Position numbers and translations under genes: made by a program
NCBI GenBank assembly: GCA_021828935.1
Contig: JAJZCU010000129.1
Location: 1 to 6,387 of the forward strand
DNA length: 6,387 bases
Origin: Planctomycetota bacterium
GTDB taxonomy: Bacteria; Planctomycetota; Phycisphaerae; WQYP01
Direction: 5' to 3'
In this document: in pieces, positions 5,732-6,387 of the stretch
How positions within the stretch are numbered: the first letter of the stretch is position 1
Layout: every line of letters begins with the position of its first letter
Notes under the pieces: model-generated
Database searches by the model: none
The model's input: only the letters and a program-made list of their open reading frames with translations
Told to the model about the DNA's origin: nothing

Positions 5732-6239
5732 ACAGAAATACTCAACACGCGGCGGAGAGCATCACGAGAGCCCGACGTGGTATATCGAATTCACGGACCA
5801 CAAGAACGTACTACGCCGCCTGCCGGCCAGTACGGGCAAGGCCGCTGCCCAAGAAATGCTGCGGAACGTGGTTCGGTTGGTGGCCTACCATGTATCCAGC
5901 GGTGGGCAAGTGGACCCTACATTGATGCCGTTCTTGGAAGCATTACCCCCGGCCACCCGTAACAGTCTGGTGAAGATTGGTCTACTATCCGGCCAACAAG
6001 CGGCAAGCGGTAAACCCCTGTCTGAACACTTGGATGACTTCGCCACCGCGTTGGGAGCCAAGGGCAACACGAAAGCCCATGTGGTGTTGCAAACCGCCCG
6101 TATACGGAACGTCTTCACGGCCTGCGGCTTTACGTTCTACTCGGACCTTAATGGCGCCGCCGTAGCCAACGCCCTTCAAACCATGCGGGCGGATACTATA
6201 CTGCTCCCGGTTGTCAAGGCGCAAAACACAATTTTTTAA
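5715..6239 (+). pseudogene. int: Tyrosine integrase, C-terminal catalytic domain missing
   Basis: The start is well supported: ATG 5715 with GGAG at 5704-5707 (7 bp spacing). Residues 1-60 look like the N-terminal arm-binding beta domain (YSTRGGEHHESPTWYIEF, VLRRLPASTGKAAAQEML). Residues 100-160 resemble the core-binding SAM-like helices (KPLSEHLDDFATALGAKGNT, ARIRNVFTACGF, FYSDLNGAAVANALQTMRAD). At that point a normal integrase would continue for over 200 residues with the Arg...His-x-x-Arg...Tyr catalytic set. Here the frame runs on for 14 unrelated residues (TILLPVVKAQNTIF) and stops at 6237-6239. No catalytic motif follows in any plus-strand frame to the window end. The break is near 6195 and could be a deletion, insertion or rearrangement joint. 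The product could still bind DNA but cannot recombine it. I call it a broken gene rather than a short functional protein, with some doubt. Confidence 0.8.
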
Positions 6240-6387
6240 GGTGGAGTCGCCCGGCCGATTGAGCGGACCCTTTGGCCCCACTTCCGAGGGGCTGAAGGCT
6301 TGGAATCTTCCACCGTTTCCTTATTGGGGGAGTGCCGCCACGCGGCACGTGCCTTCCCGCCGGCGTCGTCGTCGCCACGTCCGCCGA
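6240..6387. other. Tail after int fragment: no gene seen, GC hairpin
   Basis: No protein family is recognisable in any frame. GTGCCGC (6332-6338) and GCGGCAC (6342-6348) form a perfect 7-bp stem with a CAC loop, without a U-run on either side. A weaker stem GCCCC/GGGGC lies at 6275-6292. The end is rich in CGTCGTCGTCG. This may be host or foreign DNA beyond the break in int, but nothing shows that directly. Confidence 0.4.

Noticed and set aside
6228..6260. Programmed frameshift at the T6 run ending int
   Set aside because: The -1 frame meets a stop within nine codons and the +1 frame shows no integrase motif; the similarity is already lost some 35 bp earlier.
6240..6313. tRNA-like segment: GGTGGAG at the 5' end can pair with TTCCACC 74 nt later, with TTGGAAT near the 3' end
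   Set aside because: The T-loop consensus and its 5-bp stem are absent, no anticodon arm forms, and the D-arm is not recognisable; a tRNA scan would settle it.

Overview
The window looks like part of an integrated, partly decayed mobile element of phage or phage-satellite type in a GC-rich bacterium. The style of the integrase N-terminus (WYIEF..H..VLRRLPA, then a 'KPLSEHL' core-binding start) and the GpA/Nu1-type terminase pair resemble what I know from Planctomycetota genomes, perhaps Gemmataceae. That is recognition by eye, not a database result.

Layout, left to right. (1) Bases 1-864, plus strand: the 3' part of a gene with a RecA/RepA-like ATPase look, cut by the window edge. (2) About 860-1165: no convincing gene, but a degenerate tandem array of about 15 units of about 20.5 bp, resembling an iteron array. 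(3) 1193-1453, plus strand: a small protein with spaced Cys/His pairs (zinc-ribbon-like). (4) A minus-strand cluster converges on it: terS (4663 to 4151), terL (4160 to 2304, overlapping terS by 10 bp), a 216-bp gap, and a 207-aa protein with a winged-helix-like N-terminus and a Pro/Ala-rich linker (2087 to 1464). (5) 4664-5503: a gene-free, divergent control region. It holds a 25-bp hyphenated palindrome, a TTTGAC cluster, two roughly 107-bp copies of a nested inverted repeat, and a good sigma70-type promoter. (6) 5504-6239, plus strand: a 75-aa excisionase-like helix-turn-helix protein overlapping an integrase gene that stops after 174 codons, before any catalytic domain. (7) 6240-6387: no recognisable gene, one strong hairpin.

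Together these give an integration module (xis-like plus broken int), a DNA-packaging module (small and large terminase) and a possible replication module (ATPase plus iteron-like array). Portal, protease and capsid genes do not follow terL as they would in a normal tailed prophage. That fits either a satellite that packages its own DNA using a helper's capsids, or a deleted prophage remnant; the broken integrase favours at least partial decay. The two repeat systems (860-1165 and 5051-5420) are the parts least explained by known genes.
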